This document shows, piece after piece, positions 29,465 through 40,433 of a DNA stretch of 64,000 bases. The translations under genes were made by a program, and so were the position numbers. Location: contig JAUJYZ010000215.1 in assembly GCA_033675265.1 (NCBI GenBank), forward strand, positions 62,001 to 126,000. The letters run 5' to 3'. The number at the start of each line of letters is the position of its first letter. The first letter of the stretch is position 1. The stretch comes from Actinostola sp. cb2023. Its lineage: Eukaryota; Cnidaria; Anthozoa; Actiniaria; Actinostolidae. The notes under the pieces were generated by a model. That model saw nothing but the letters and a program-made list of their open reading frames with translations, had not been told where the DNA came from and did not search any database.

Positions 29465-29898
29465 TGTCAATAAGTACAGCGGTTTTACAACGGGATCTGT
29501 GAACGCGAACAGGGACTATTGAGAATATGAAAGTATGAATTTATCATTGCATTTTGATTTTGTAGGTGGATCCTGTCGTTCCACGCCGGGTCAGTGGTGT
29601 AGCTTTTTGTCCTGTTGCCATGTCATCAAAAATGGCTGCCGTCCGAGCAATTTTTTATTGGGGACTGGTAATGAGAGTAATTTGCATTTTGAAAGGCCTG
29701 GTTATTTAGCTGGGAGCATTTCAGTAGTGAAAGATGGTCACGTAGGTGTTCATCATGGCTTCATCTTCAATTTGGTACCGAATATGCCATACTGCAAGTT
29801 GTGCAAAACAATCATGTAAGATTTGACTATCCACCGGATAATTCCTATCCAATGGATACAATTTATTGGTTAAGTGCATCAATTTTAGCTGTTGGACC

Positions 29899-29900
<2 letters not shown>

Positions 29901-29930
<30 letters not shown>
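29901..29930. repeat. Run of 30 cytosines
   Basis: An uninterrupted C tract, followed 120 bp later by GAGCGGGGGGAGGCAGGGG. Such tracts can fold as i-motif/G-quadruplex and are often mis-sized in assemblies. Confidence 0.9.
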
Positions 29931-29932
<2 letters not shown>

Positions 29933-30150
29933 GGGCATTACCCATTACCAGGGGAAAGTGGGGACTTGCACTTCAAAATCACTACCTTTTCGTTTCCCGG
30001 TAGGCAGGGAATACTAACTTTCATCCCTTCGCATTCCAGAGCGGGGGGAGGCAGGGGATTTTTTTTCTTCACAATATTATCTACAGAACAAATGAGTACT
30101 ATTAGTTTTTCGTGCAACCGGGTCCATAGCAATACACAGGAGAGTACATG

Positions 30151-30556
30151 TATACAGTCATTTCAGAAAACGCTGTCGCTGACCGGTCTCACGACTATAC
30201 AGAACGGGAGTATGGGTAGAAATCTCTGAAGCAATCAATTATCCGCTCTGGATATTTATTTTCTCATTATCATAATGGAGAGTAATACTCGAATGAATGT
30301 TTGCCTTCATGTTTTACGCAAGGAAAATAACAGTCGGTGTCAATGACTCATTTTCGGTCAAGGACGTTCCGTGCTGTGACAATGTACAGTCGTTGAAAGA
30401 CCACTAAATCATCCAAACCGCTCGCTAGCATAGGTCTTCACTGTAAGCTCGAGGCATGGCTAATCAGATTATGCAGATTTAAAACCGCTTCAGTGATTTC
30501 TACCCATACTCCCTTTTGGTCTAGTCTGAAACGTTTTCTGAAATGACTGGTATATG
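30151..30556. repeat. Inverted repeat MITE (~405 bp)
   Basis: AGTCATTTCAGAAAACG and GGGAGTATGGGTAGAAATC at the left are mirrored by GATTTCTACCCATACTCCC and CGTTTTCTGAAATGACT at the right. Confidence 0.75.
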
Positions 30557-30711
30557 GCTACTTAGAATAATAAAGAGTTTAATGGCCATCACTGATGTCA
30601 GAGTAGATCTTGAATAAAGGCTGAGAAGAGAAGTAACTGTAAGGTGATTATTAACACTGAAAGTCTCTTATGTGTTTTTTTGCCCGGGGTTGTTTGTTGT
30701 CGATTTCCGTG

Positions 30712-30985
30712 ATCCCCATCACAAGAAAGAGCATATCAAAATTAGTAAGTTTACAAAGTTTTGTTAGGTTTAGTTAGATATTGAATGAGTATGAGTAACA
30801 GCTTTCCAAACATCTCAAAATCTACAAAGAAAATGTATGTTACAGGGGACAAGCGTCCCCTGTAACCATACATTTCTTTGTAAATTTTGCATTTTTTGAA
30901 TGTCTGCAGTTCATTTGCTGCTTGCCCAAACCCTATCAAACTCCTGAAACTTACTAATTCTGATATGCTCTTTCTTGTGATGGGG
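30712..30985. repeat. Palindromic MITE (~274 bp)
   Basis: ATCACAAGAAAGAGCATATC is mirrored by GATATGCTCTTTCTTGTGAT, with ACAGGGGACAAGCGTCCCCT at the centre. The motif GAAAGAGCATAnnAAAATTAG is also found in the palindrome at 54420-54810, which suggests a shared origin. Confidence 0.75.
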
Positions 30986-30989
30986 TTCA

Positions 30990-32030
30990 TTTCTTAATTA
31001 GATTAATTCTAAAAACTCGTTCCCAGTCCTTTACTCGTTTCCAAAGTGACTAATTATTCATTTTATTACTGGCTAATTCACAGCAGTAGCTACATTAGAC
31101 TGATTCCATAAGTCGGTCCCAGTTCGCTCTCTGTCGATCCTGATGTCGCTCACCCAACCGACTTATCACATATCATATCAGATTTTGTTCTCGTCTCGAA
31201 ATACTCGTTATATGGTCTGATAAGATTTGAACCAATCACAAAACAGCTCTTATTGCTCTAAACTACTTCCGTTACGATAACTCTTCCAAGATTATTCCGA
31301 AGCCATTTTGTGAACCACGTTTAGTGAAACTCTTGAAGGAAAAGAAAGGGTTTCTTTAAAGAATTTGGAAGAGAAGCAACTCAGAGGGCTCTATTCAATC
31401 GGAATATGCATTCGTTAGTGTTCCTAGGGCCGCCGTACAAAGCATTTGTTGTGGGAATTCACTCCAAATATTCAACGGCCGACGCTAGGTCCGCACGTCG
31501 AATAAAAACACCGACTAATACTGCAACTCTGAGTCGTTTGGTTTGGACTTGGTTCGACAGCTGGAGGGGAAAAAGCTTTCTTTTTGTCTTTCTTTGTGTC
31601 CTGTGAATCGATTGTGAATCTGTGTTCTTTGATTCTGTGATTCCACGGGCCGCCGGTCGAAGTAGCATATATTATTGTCATTTTTCTCGAACATCTTTAT
31701 AAACCTTATTGTTTATCAAACGTCCAGACATTCTCTGTATTCATACATATGCATAAAATAACGCAGTCTTATATAGATTCAAATGATATTTTAAATAGTT
31801 ATTCAGAATTTTGGGAACAACATATTTCGCTGAAATCTACAACCTAATTAAAATGCAAGAGCCTCGTTTTCGTTTGAACAGAATATTAGTGTAAACGTGA
31901 TAAGTCGCTAGTTGAGCAACCACTCTAACAGGAGCGAAAACAGCGACTTATGGAATCAGTCTATAGCTACATGTACATGCCTATTTTTCTCTTGGGTAAT
32001 TTTTATTAATATTTTTTATTATAATAGGGA
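30990..32030. other. No recognisable gene
   Basis: GACTGATTCCATAAGTCG near 31098 and CGACTTATGGAATCAGTC near 31942 form a distant inverted pair, so 31098-31960 may be one roughly 860-bp non-autonomous element. No coding region is supported. Confidence 0.4.
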
Positions 32031-32069
32031 AACATACCACAAGATTCCAGAACAATTACGCCAACTACA

Positions 32070-32573
32070 TTGAAGGACAATGAATCAACAATGTGTAGAA
32101 ACGCTGCATCTACCCGGAGAGAGAAAACAGTTTCTACTGCCCTCAAAATACATGGTGGTTCCATGTCAAAACCAAAACCAGCATTGGACGGTTTGTTTGA
32201 TACAATTAATAAGAAGTTCACCATTAAGCACTTCAATGGATATTATGGCAATCATAGAGTATTAAATGAACATGTCTTACCAATGGTTTATAGGAAACAA
32301 CTAAGAGAGTTTGAAAAGTCAGCTGTAAATGTAACACGCTGTATATCTGTCTATTATTCTGCTGGAGTTCTTGGAAAACGAAAATATCCGGCTATTCGTG
32401 TTGCAGAATCAATGCAGTATAATCCTAAATCTAGTGGAAAGAAGATAGCTCTGTGTATTATGAAAGGGTGTAAAATACCTAAGCTACTAACTTACAGCAG
32501 TCTTCGAAATGAAATAAGCAAGATTGACATTGGAGATGTTTATTACTCGGGCTACCGTGGTAGCCGAGTCTAA
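32070..32573 (+). pseudogene. Unclassified transposon protein piece
   Basis: 167 open codons with HFNGYYGNHRVLNEHVLPMV, RCISVYYSAGVLGKRKYPAI and KGCKIPKLLTYSSLRNEISK. It ends in a 26-bp perfect hairpin (ACTCGGGCTACC and its complement) at 32546-32571 that introduces the stop, so the reading frame was probably cut by an insertion. It is likely the middle part of the same unclassified protein as 34533-35430. Confidence 0.4.
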
Positions 32574-32579
32574 ATCTGC

Positions 32580-33700
32580 AGTTTGTGTCATGTATCATCT
32601 TTTCGTCGAGGAATGACAGGAATGTCTGTTATAAGGTTTTCGATTGGCTCAAAAATAATCGAAACCATGGCAACGTATTTCATGGTGACGTTCGTACATG
32701 ATTCATGAGCGTCTTCGTCGTCCGCCATTAGTTCTTTGAAAGGATGTTGTTCGAAGTTATACGTCGTCTTCTTCTCCAAACGCTCACTATGCTTACAAAT
32801 GCACAAGTCATTCGCGGTAGGCCCACACCAAAAGATGTCGAGCGATTTATGAAGAGGTCGGTCCGCGAACTCAAAGAGAAATCAAATGAGAAGCTATTTT
32901 AAAACTAGCACAGCTAAGTGACAAGACTATCAACTCTTGTACTGAAAAGTACTACTCAGATACTCAGATGCTGTCAAAGAAAACAAGTCAACCTGCTTGA
33001 TCCCGGCCTTGATGTACGACAAGAAGTACGAAACATTCGCCATCTTGGAAGCACACGTGAAGGACAGTAACCAAATCACTTGGCAAATGAATTATAGTAC
33101 GCGAAAAAAACGCTTTAAACTTGGAAACATTAAGGTGAATATGATGATTATATTACTTTTTTGCGTTTCAGTTATTATTGGTACAATGTATGCGTCACAA
33201 AATATTACTTTTGTGTTGCTCTTCTCGAGCGTATCTCTCACAACGTTGTACATATTAGTGTTCTTGTTTATGTCATCAGCAGAACCTGTTGTGAATACAT
33301 TTGATCATATAACTTACTAGAGAAAGCTATGCAGTTATATGTAAATATTCATCATGATGATTCAGTGACAATAAAGATGAGAAAAGACTAGATCTCGTTA
33401 TTATGCGAAGTTTGTTTATTATAATTGCAACCGTGTTGTATGTTCCTGTCATGGCGGTCGGCGTGATCGTGAACCAAGCAATATTCCACTGATAAAACTG
33501 AAACGTCTTATACAAGAGCAGAAAACTAAGGAGATTTTATATCTGGAAGAATATCCTGAAAAATGCACCAAAATTCATTGTTTTAATAAAGGTCTGAAAG
33601 TGAAAGATCATAAAACGAGGTATGAGAATCACGTGCTGAAGTTTATACATAAAGTTAGAAAAAAAAAGCTTCCAAACGACTAAAGAAATGTCATTCACCT
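32580..33700. other. Mostly non-coding; one possible membrane ORF
   Basis: A 107-codon + frame at 32997-33320 contains two hydrophobic stretches (MMIILLFCVSVIIGTMYASQ; TFVLLFSSVSLTTLYILVFL), but I recognise no family and would not call it a gene. Basic coding-like text precedes 33740 (HKTRYENHVLKFIHKVRKKK), ending at a possible CAG|GTAAAT donor. Confidence 0.3.
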
Positions 33701-33720
33701 GAGCTTTCTCCTAAGTTAAG

Positions 33721-34400
33721 AAACACACGAATAAGGCAGGTAAATATTATCCACTATTTACATGTACTGTTCCAAATACTTACAAGACTCTCAATCACAG
33801 AGCAAATTGTTGCAAGTTCAGCCTTTGTAGAGATATAGAAAAAAATCCAGGACCTTCACATTATATTGATCCCAGTAAAACAATTGTTGCTTCCTATAGT
33901 CAAGGTAATGTTGCATTATTTGGTGTCAATGCCGGTCGTCAGTGTGTAGCTATGTCACTGTGTGCTCTGATATATAACCACATAAATTCAATTACTTCGC
34001 CAATGGACTTGGCAAACATAATGAATATTGGAAATCAATTATATTCAACACTATCAAGGTTATACAACCAAGCTTTCATGCTATTAACAGAATTACCTGG
34101 AATGATCACACTGTTCGATACTATAATTTATTATCAGCTTCAATACAGTCCAAGTTGGCAGTATACATGGCGCCTGTACATTAGATGATTTCATTTACTA
34201 TATGCCCCTGGATAATGCTTTGCAATTATTAATAAGAGAAAATTACAATTCATTTGTTTTGACTATTGGATGTAGTACTATGGCCATTTATTGTACCGAT
34301 GGTATATTGAAAATATTTGACTCCCATGCTTGAGATTCATTTGGTATGCCTCATCCTAAAGGAACTTGTAGAAGTACAAATCGTAAATGAATTAATGAAT
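33721..34400 (+). pseudogene. 2A-like peptide followed by cysteine-protease-like domain
   Basis: The frame from 33721 reads NHRANCCKFSLCRDIEKNPG, then P. DIEKNPGP (33832-33855) fits the ribosome-skipping 2A consensus D-x-E-x-NPGP. Immediately after it, FGVNAGRQCVAMSLCALIYN resembles the glutamine/cysteine segment of OTU- or C76-type deubiquitinase-like proteases. FDSHA and GMPHPKGTC about 120 codons later could supply the D-H pair. Stops and frame changes around 34185 and 34335 break it. Known 2A-bearing retroelements use the motif to separate an N-terminal protein from a downstream one. The protease family is inference. Confidence 0.5.
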
Positions 34401-34532
34401 TATTTCCAAACTCTGTATAACAGTTCAAGTGTTTCATTTAAACTCAAAGGTGTAAACTAGTTAGTTCTCACACCCTTTTTATGCAAGCAAAAAGAACAAG
34501 GATTATTCAAATTTGGACCTTACTACCTCGAT

Positions 34533-35430
34533 TTGGTGCTTTGTGTGTCACCAGTGCACCGATGCATAGAAAGTCATCAATACCCAGGAAGCCCGAGTGC
34601 ACGCATTTATGCGTCTAGTTCTCTTAGTGAAGGGGAGCTTGGTTTCATGGATGATAGTACAGATTCAGTAAGTGGTTGCTATAGAGACCTGCGTCAATTC
34701 CTGCCTCGTCTGGCAAAGTTCTATCTTATGTTAAATGATACAAGAAAAGATAAACTGAAATGGTTTTCTGAAAATGAAAGCACATTTTTGGTAGCACTTG
34801 GAGGTGATGGCTGTCCATTTGGCAAACACGAGAGTGCCTGCTCTTTTCTGGTTAGCTTTATTAATATTGGTCACAGAGTTGCATCGAGTGATGAGAATTA
34901 CCTTGTTTTTGGTGGAAACTGTGATGAAGGGCATATTGTAATCCATAAATATGTTCAGATGCTTGTGAAACAAATGTCTGATCTTGATGGAAACGGTTTC
35001 ATATGATGGAATATGTATGGTCTTCAAATTTGAAGAATTTCCAAATGATATGAAGATGTTGTGTGCATTGGCTGGAGAACTATCAAATGCAGCAAAGTAT
35101 TTCACAACATTTGCTAATGTTTCCAAGGCTAATGCAAGTGATGTAACAGGGGCATTTGGCAACAAACCAAGTGACACATGGAGGCCCTTTACTTATAAAG
35201 AGAGATGTGAAGTAAGCAAAAAGGTTTCTATGTTCAAGGAACAGTTATCAAATTCCTGTCTACTACACGATCCAAAGTAACTGCTTTTTATAGGTACATT
35301 GAAAAGTAGACAAGAATTTGAACCTCCTATTGGTGAGTATGTCGACAAGTTACACATAGAACCCCTCCATATGAAAAATAATGCCTGGCAGCAGTGGCAA
35401 AAGGGATGTCAAAAAGTCAAACATCCAACC
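34533..35430 (+). pseudogene. Unclassified transposase-like protein (DTW/EPLH family)
   Basis: The first frame (34533-35006) has RQFLPRLAKFYLMLND, FLVALGGDGCPFGKHESACS, VASSDENYLVFGGNCDEGH and HKYVQMLVKQMSDLDGNGF. A second frame (34984-35280) has NDMKMLCALAGELSNAAKYF and SDTWRPFTYKERCEVSKKV. IEPLHMKNNAWQQW follows at about 35350. The conserved GGDG, GNCDEGH and EPLH segments could be acidic catalytic sites, but I cannot name the superfamily. A second copy is at 7108-8535. One frame change and a stop make it non-functional. Confidence 0.5.
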
Positions 35431-35528
35431 AGCCTGTAATAAGTTATATGGTAATTTGTCGCTTGGTAATTGTTAGTAATGTAGTTCGTAAGATTTCTTC
35501 AAGCGTAAAAAGACTCAGAAAAAATACT

Positions 35529-35601
35529 GAGCCCAGACGGGATTTGAACCCGTGACCTCCTGGATACTAGTCAGGCGCTCTAACCACTGAGCCACTGGGA
35601 A
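35529..35601 (-). tRNA. tRNA-Thr (AGT)-like gene
   Basis: The minus strand folds as a tRNA. The D arm is GCTCAGTGGTTAGAGC and the T arm is ACGGGTTCAAATCCCGT. The anticodon arm is CCTGA-CTAGTAT-CCAGG with AGT at the anticodon, and the variable loop is 5 nt. The A and B boxes are intact. Two acceptor-end pairs and the last anticodon-stem pair (A-C) are mismatched. A TTTTTT terminator lies about 5 nt downstream. No intron. The mismatches suggest a diverged gene, pseudogene or SINE head rather than a main isoacceptor. Confidence 0.75.
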
Positions 35602-35937
35602 CTCATGTGATTAAGCAGGTCTTGGTTCGTATTAATACCCAGGTCACTTAGGACGTACACTGTACGATCAGCTAAGCGGACAGCCTGTAATAGTTTTAAA
35701 GATATCAAACCAGAATCACCACTGTGCGAAAAGCCGAATTTTCTAGAATATTCAGATACCGAATACTTCATACCGACTTGTTGTCACTCTGTAGTATTCT
35801 ATACGCAGTACAAACGTCTCGTACAACTGAAGTATTCCCATCGAAAACTTCCGAAAATTTCGCGTACTACATACTGCATAGGTATTCTGGTACGTATACT
35901 TCACGTCATATATATGTCTAGAGTATTACATTCATAC

Positions 35938-36155
35938 TCTTCGTAATCCTAGAATTTACGGACATTGATATTCTTCGTAAACCTGGAATTTACGAACATT
36001 CATATTCTTCGTAATCCTAGAATTTACGGACATTGATATTCTTCGTAAACATGGAATTTACGAACATTCATATTCTTCGTAATCCTAGAATTTACGGACA
36101 TTGATATTCTTCGTAAACCTGGAATTTACGAACATTCGTATTCTTCGTAAACCTA
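35938..36155. repeat. 34-bp tandem repeat, alternating units
   Basis: Units of 34 bp read ATTCTTCGTAATCCTAGAAT or ATTCTTCGTAAACCTGGAAT, each followed by TTACG(G/A)ACATT. The two variants alternate, giving a 68-bp higher-order period over about six units. A stray unit recurs near 37383. Confidence 0.8.
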
Positions 36156-36156
36156 T

Positions 36157-37380
36157 CTAAAGGGTAGCAAAGGGGTTACACGTGACGCGTGATTTGGCCC
36201 AAAAATGGCGCGTAAATCATGAAAAACACTTCATAAACAAAAGATAAAATCGTGATCCGTGAATTTGCATGAAATGGCTTAAGGTATCAGGGTACCCCAA
36301 AAAACCTTTCAAACCACCGGTTTTGATTTTTTTTGACAATCTAATCTAATTGAATATTATCTATCATCTCCAAAAAACAGAATCTAAAAATATTTTTTTT
36401 CCTAAAAAGTTAGAATCAACAAACGAATTTTGGTTTCATTTGATGCAAAAAGATGTTGACAAGCAAGCTGTCAACAGCACTCACGCAACAGACTTTCCAC
36501 AAAGATTCAGATGCGAAGAAAGTATCCAAAACTCGCAACTGCTCACTCAAAACATCCTTGAATAACGATGCCAAACCACTCACGGTCAAAATGCTCGTAT
36601 TTTCCGCCAGCAGTAACTTTGTTTTCCTGCCACGTTGTGTCACGTACTGTAAGGCGATCTTCTTTTGAATGCCATTCATATGTCATTAGGTATTGGATCA
36701 CATATTTGTGGTGGATTATGGACGCTTGTGTAAACAAAGGCGCCACTTGACTTGAAAACTCTTTTGCCTTTATTTCGGAAACAAAATAGCCATGAATCAA
36801 GCGCACATTTTGAGTTCCGGGTCAAAGGGATTTTATCCGATTGAGCTGAAATTTGGTAGACACTTTGTCAAATAAATATTCTTCAAAAAGGTGTCTCCGA
36901 ATTTTAATATTCAATTTCCTTCGAAAATTATAACTTGTTTTGTAAAGTGTTTTCCAGAGCCCGAAGTTTAGGACCGTATAAAAACGCAACGGGTTAATTT
37001 ATCGATAAACGGAGACACATTTTTTGTAAGCTATATCTCATGAGCTTATAAAGGTATTAGTCGAGGATTTCCGATAAATTGCGGCTGTATGGGACCTCGG
37101 CGATGATAGTGATGTGAAAATCTGAACTTTTTTACCTATTTCAAATATACTGTTTTTGTTCTAAAAACTAATTGTTTTATTGAATTCTGCATTTATTCAG
37201 CTTTCAGAAAATGTATACTTTATAGAGGTTTTAACGTAACGAGTACGCGCTAGAGCGTGTTGCGTGCATGATGGTCGTTTGGGGTACCCTGATACCTTAA
37301 ATGGTTCTTTTGAGTCGTGAATTCACGAAAAAAATGGCACGTCAAGCGTGATCACAACCCATCCTTTGTTACCCTGTATC
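36157..37380. mobile_element. Palindromic MITE carrying a nested TTAA element
   Basis: The outer arms pair AGGGTAGCAAAGGGG with CCATCCTTTGTTACCCT, plus ATGGCGCGT with ACGTGCCAT further in. Inserted in it is 36283-37296, bounded by TTAA duplications (36279-36282; 37297-37300) and perfect termini GGTATCAGGGTACCCC / GGGGTACCCTGATACC. The inner element has no coding capacity that I can support. Order of events: the palindrome first, then the TTAA element. Confidence 0.7.
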
Positions 37381-37384
37381 TAAT

Positions 37385-37940
37385 TTACGGACATTTGTAT
37401 TCTTTGTAACGAAGATACTACCAGGCACGAACGACCGTAAGTTATACTTAGAATTTACGGATTATCGCACTACTTTTACTTCGGGTAGTCAACAAAAATC
37501 ATAACCATAATCATAATCATGACCTCAACATTTTTATTATTTGACAAATAGTTTATTAACATTACCATAAAAATATAACTAACAATCTATCTTGTGGAAA
37601 AAACTAGCAACAATCTGCATAAACTATACTAGCTTCTGAGGTACTTTATCATTTTGATACCAACTATTAAATTAATATAAGTAATTATTAAATTTAAATC
37701 TCTAATATGCTAAAAATGATTACATAATACTATAAAATCTTAAGATAAAACATAGCATCACTCTAGTAAGCACAATACAGTAAAATATACCAAATATTCC
37801 AGATAAAAAGTCATTGACAGCTTTACATCACATCATCTACATAACTAAATAGACATGACACAATCTACAAAAACTTGCTCTATTACTCTTAATAATTTTA
37901 ATTAAAAACTATGTTGCTGATTCTATACACTACTGTCTGT
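37385..37940. other. No recognisable gene
   Basis: Very AT-rich flank, probably the 3' part of the CACTA element. No end sequence identified. Confidence 0.35.
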
Positions 37941-38895
37941 TGAATTAAGACTGAAGATCATGATGACCAATCATTGGTATTATCACATTCACTCTTTCAC
38001 TTCCATAGCTGAATCTTACTTTGTAATTAACTATTATACACTTCTGCAGAAATCTCTTAACTGGGATGTAAGATAAATCAGAATATCCTTCTTTCTGTGT
38101 AGACCAAACCTCAAATGGTTTTGGATAGAAGTTTAGCTCAGGATGTTTCTTGAACCATCCCACTTCAGCTAGTACATGGCTGACTTTCTTTCTTTCTCCA
38201 TTTTCCTCCTTAATTACTACATCATGATTTAGAAATCTGCACACTCTTCCAGGTCTAATTTCTCCATTAAACCACTTAGCAATAACACCTACATTGTTTG
38301 AGCTTTGATACAAGATACCACTCGCTGTTAATCTGGTATATGAATCACAAAGCCTTAAACAGTTGACCACGTCTTGTGGATAGAGACTTTCATACATTGT
38401 CTGTAAGTCCAGTGAATCTTCTTTGTCTAAAGCAATGCGCTTGATTGGTGGACATGGAGTGATCTCACCATTCTGATGGTCTGCTACAGTTTCTCTAATT
38501 GTGCCATTCTGTGTTTCAACCAGTAACTCCTTGAAATCATTGTGATCAGTGGGAAACTCAAGACTTTGCAACTGAATGTCTCTTAGGAATTTACGCATCA
38601 GCTGGATTTCTGAAAAAGCCACAAAAATACATCCTGAACATCGAAAATGAGATCTACAATAGTAAATGTTTATTGGTAGTTTCAACCATTCAATTATGAA
38701 GTATAGGTTAGACAGGTCCAGATTCTCCAAAGGGTTGATAATGTTATCTATTGGATAAATCCCTTTGTTAAAAAATGCAGATGAAATACATAAAGGATAT
38801 TATATGTACATGGCCACAATACAACAATACAATAGTGGTTTATTACATTTATTTAACTCAATATCACACTCATTTTCATGAATATAAATGAATTG

Positions 38896-39083
38896 GTAAT
38901 CATACAATATTTATTGTTCAAATTGTAATAATTTGTACTCATGAATGTGTTTTTCAAAGAATTGCGTTCCCCTTACAGGCTTATCCAATAATATTATAAA
39001 TGTCATAAATGTAACTCTTTGAGAGAGAAAAAAACACTAATATAAATTACTTCAAAAATTGAACTTGAAACCATATGATTACC
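38896..39083. repeat. Palindromic MITE, family 1 copy B
   Basis: GGTAATCATAC is mirrored by ATGATTACC, with GAATGTGTTTTTCAAAGAAT inside. It is a diverged relative of 6063-6221 and lies inside the CACTA intron. Confidence 0.6.
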
Positions 39084-39087
39084 ACAT

Positions 39088-39374
39088 ACACCTATTTCAA
39101 AAAAGGTTGTCGAAAACATCAGTCCATAGGCGATAGGTTATAGGTCGTTGCAAGACCAAACTACATTATGGTAACATATTGAATTGCCAAAAATGACACT
39201 TCCTGTATGAAAAGCTGTATGATGTCATAACTATTTGAATTCAAACAGGACAAGACAAATTTTGATCATCCACGATATTCAAGCTGTTACCATAATGCAA
39301 TTCGGTCTTGGAACGACCTATAACCTATCGCCTATGGATTGATGCCCTTGACAACCTTTTTTGAAATAGGTGTA
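39088..39374. repeat. Palindromic MITE in CACTA intron
   Basis: TACACCTATTTCAAAAAAGG and GGCGATAGGTTATAGGTCGT at the left are mirrored by ACGACCTATAACCTATCGCC and CCTTTTTTGAAATAGGTGTA at the right. Confidence 0.85.
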
Positions 39375-40204
39375 TACAAACATTGCACAACTAATAATTA
39401 CAAATACCATACCTATATTGTGATTATTCTTGTGATAAGATCCCAGGATACCATTGTACCTTTCAAAGGAGAAACACCAGAAGGAATATACCGGCCCATA
39501 ATCTTGTATACATTCCACAAGGTGACAACTCAAATGCATATTAGTAGTACAGGATTGTGGTCCATACAACTTCTCATATTGTTTACAAAATTCCACAATT
39601 TCCATCTCAGCTTTAGAGCAATCTTCCATGCTAATGACCTTACGGCATATTATACGGCAAGCATTCACAAAGTGCAACCAAGCATTGTAGTGTTCGTCTG
39701 GCAAAATATTTTTCAAGGCAAAAACTGAGTAATAACAAACCCAATTTTTCCATTGGTCTGCTGTGAAACCTCCAAATCCTGAGGCAATCTTAGTAGGTAT
39801 TCTTCCAATTTCTGAAGGTGGATGAACAGCATTTACCCTTTTTTGAATCAACTGCAAATGTTTATCATTAAGAAGATCATTATTGATCCATAATTTGAGT
39901 GTTTTCTTTGCCAGACCAAGGAAGAGGTTGTGCATGGGATCAATAACAGTGAAATGTACTGCATCATAATAAGGCAATTCAAATAAAACAGAGTATTTTG
40001 CCCCAGTTTCACGCACAATCTTTTTGACCTGAGCTTGACAAGTAGCCATCTGTATGGATTCTGCATGCAGCTTGTGAAGGTCACTTGTTCTTTTTTCCCA
40101 GTCCTCAACAATAAATCCTGAAAAATCAGGCTTAGATCCAAAGGACTTACATGTATGGCAAGCCAAACATGACAAAAGTGTATTGAGTTTCAAATCACCC
40201 CTTG

Positions 40205-40433
40205 AGAAATAGGAATCACTATACGAGAATAAGGAATCACTATACGAGAATAAGGAATCACTATACGAGAATAGGAATCACCATACGAGAATAAAAATTC
40301 ACTATAGGAGAATATAAAATCACCATGCGAGAATAAGATACAAAATCAATATGCGAGTATAAAGAATCACCATATGAGAATGAGAAATCACTAGTCGAGA
40401 TGTAACACCAAATCACCAGTCGAGAATATCGAC
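40205..40433. repeat. ~21-bp tandem repeats upstream of the CACTA transposase
   Basis: AATCACTATACGAGAATAAGG occurs three times almost identically. About eight more diverged copies follow (CACCATACGAGAATA, CACTAGTCGAGA). The CACTA core and the position just upstream of the transposase start suggest subterminal transposase-binding repeats of this element. That role is inference. Confidence 0.7.

Larger units (their letters stand above)
37945..40193 (-). pseudogene. CACTA/EnSpm-type transposase gene, partial
   Basis: The upstream exon (40193 to about 39415) carries FGSKPDFSGFIVEDWEKR, HFTVIDPMHNLFLGLAKKTL, FGGFTADQWKNWVCYYSVFA and SFWCFSFERYNGILGSYHKN, the signature of CACTA-like Tnp2-type transposases. 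It ends at an ATAG|GTATGG donor. The downstream exon (38730-37945, 261 codons) carries GVIAKWFNGEIRPGRVCRFL and VLAEVGWFKKHPELNFYPKP, which resembles the C-terminal domain of the same proteins. A palindromic MITE sits in the intron. No N-terminal zinc-binding region is found and CACTA ends are not identified, so the gene is incomplete although both exons are open. Confidence 0.75.

Noticed and set aside
29801..30229. Long + frame through the C30 run giving a polyproline protein
   Set aside because: The frame is open only because of the homopolymer; no domain or biased codon use outside it.
32997..33320. Two-segment membrane protein ORF
   Set aside because: Hydrophobic stretches are easily produced by AT-rich DNA; no homologue-like motif or consistent context.
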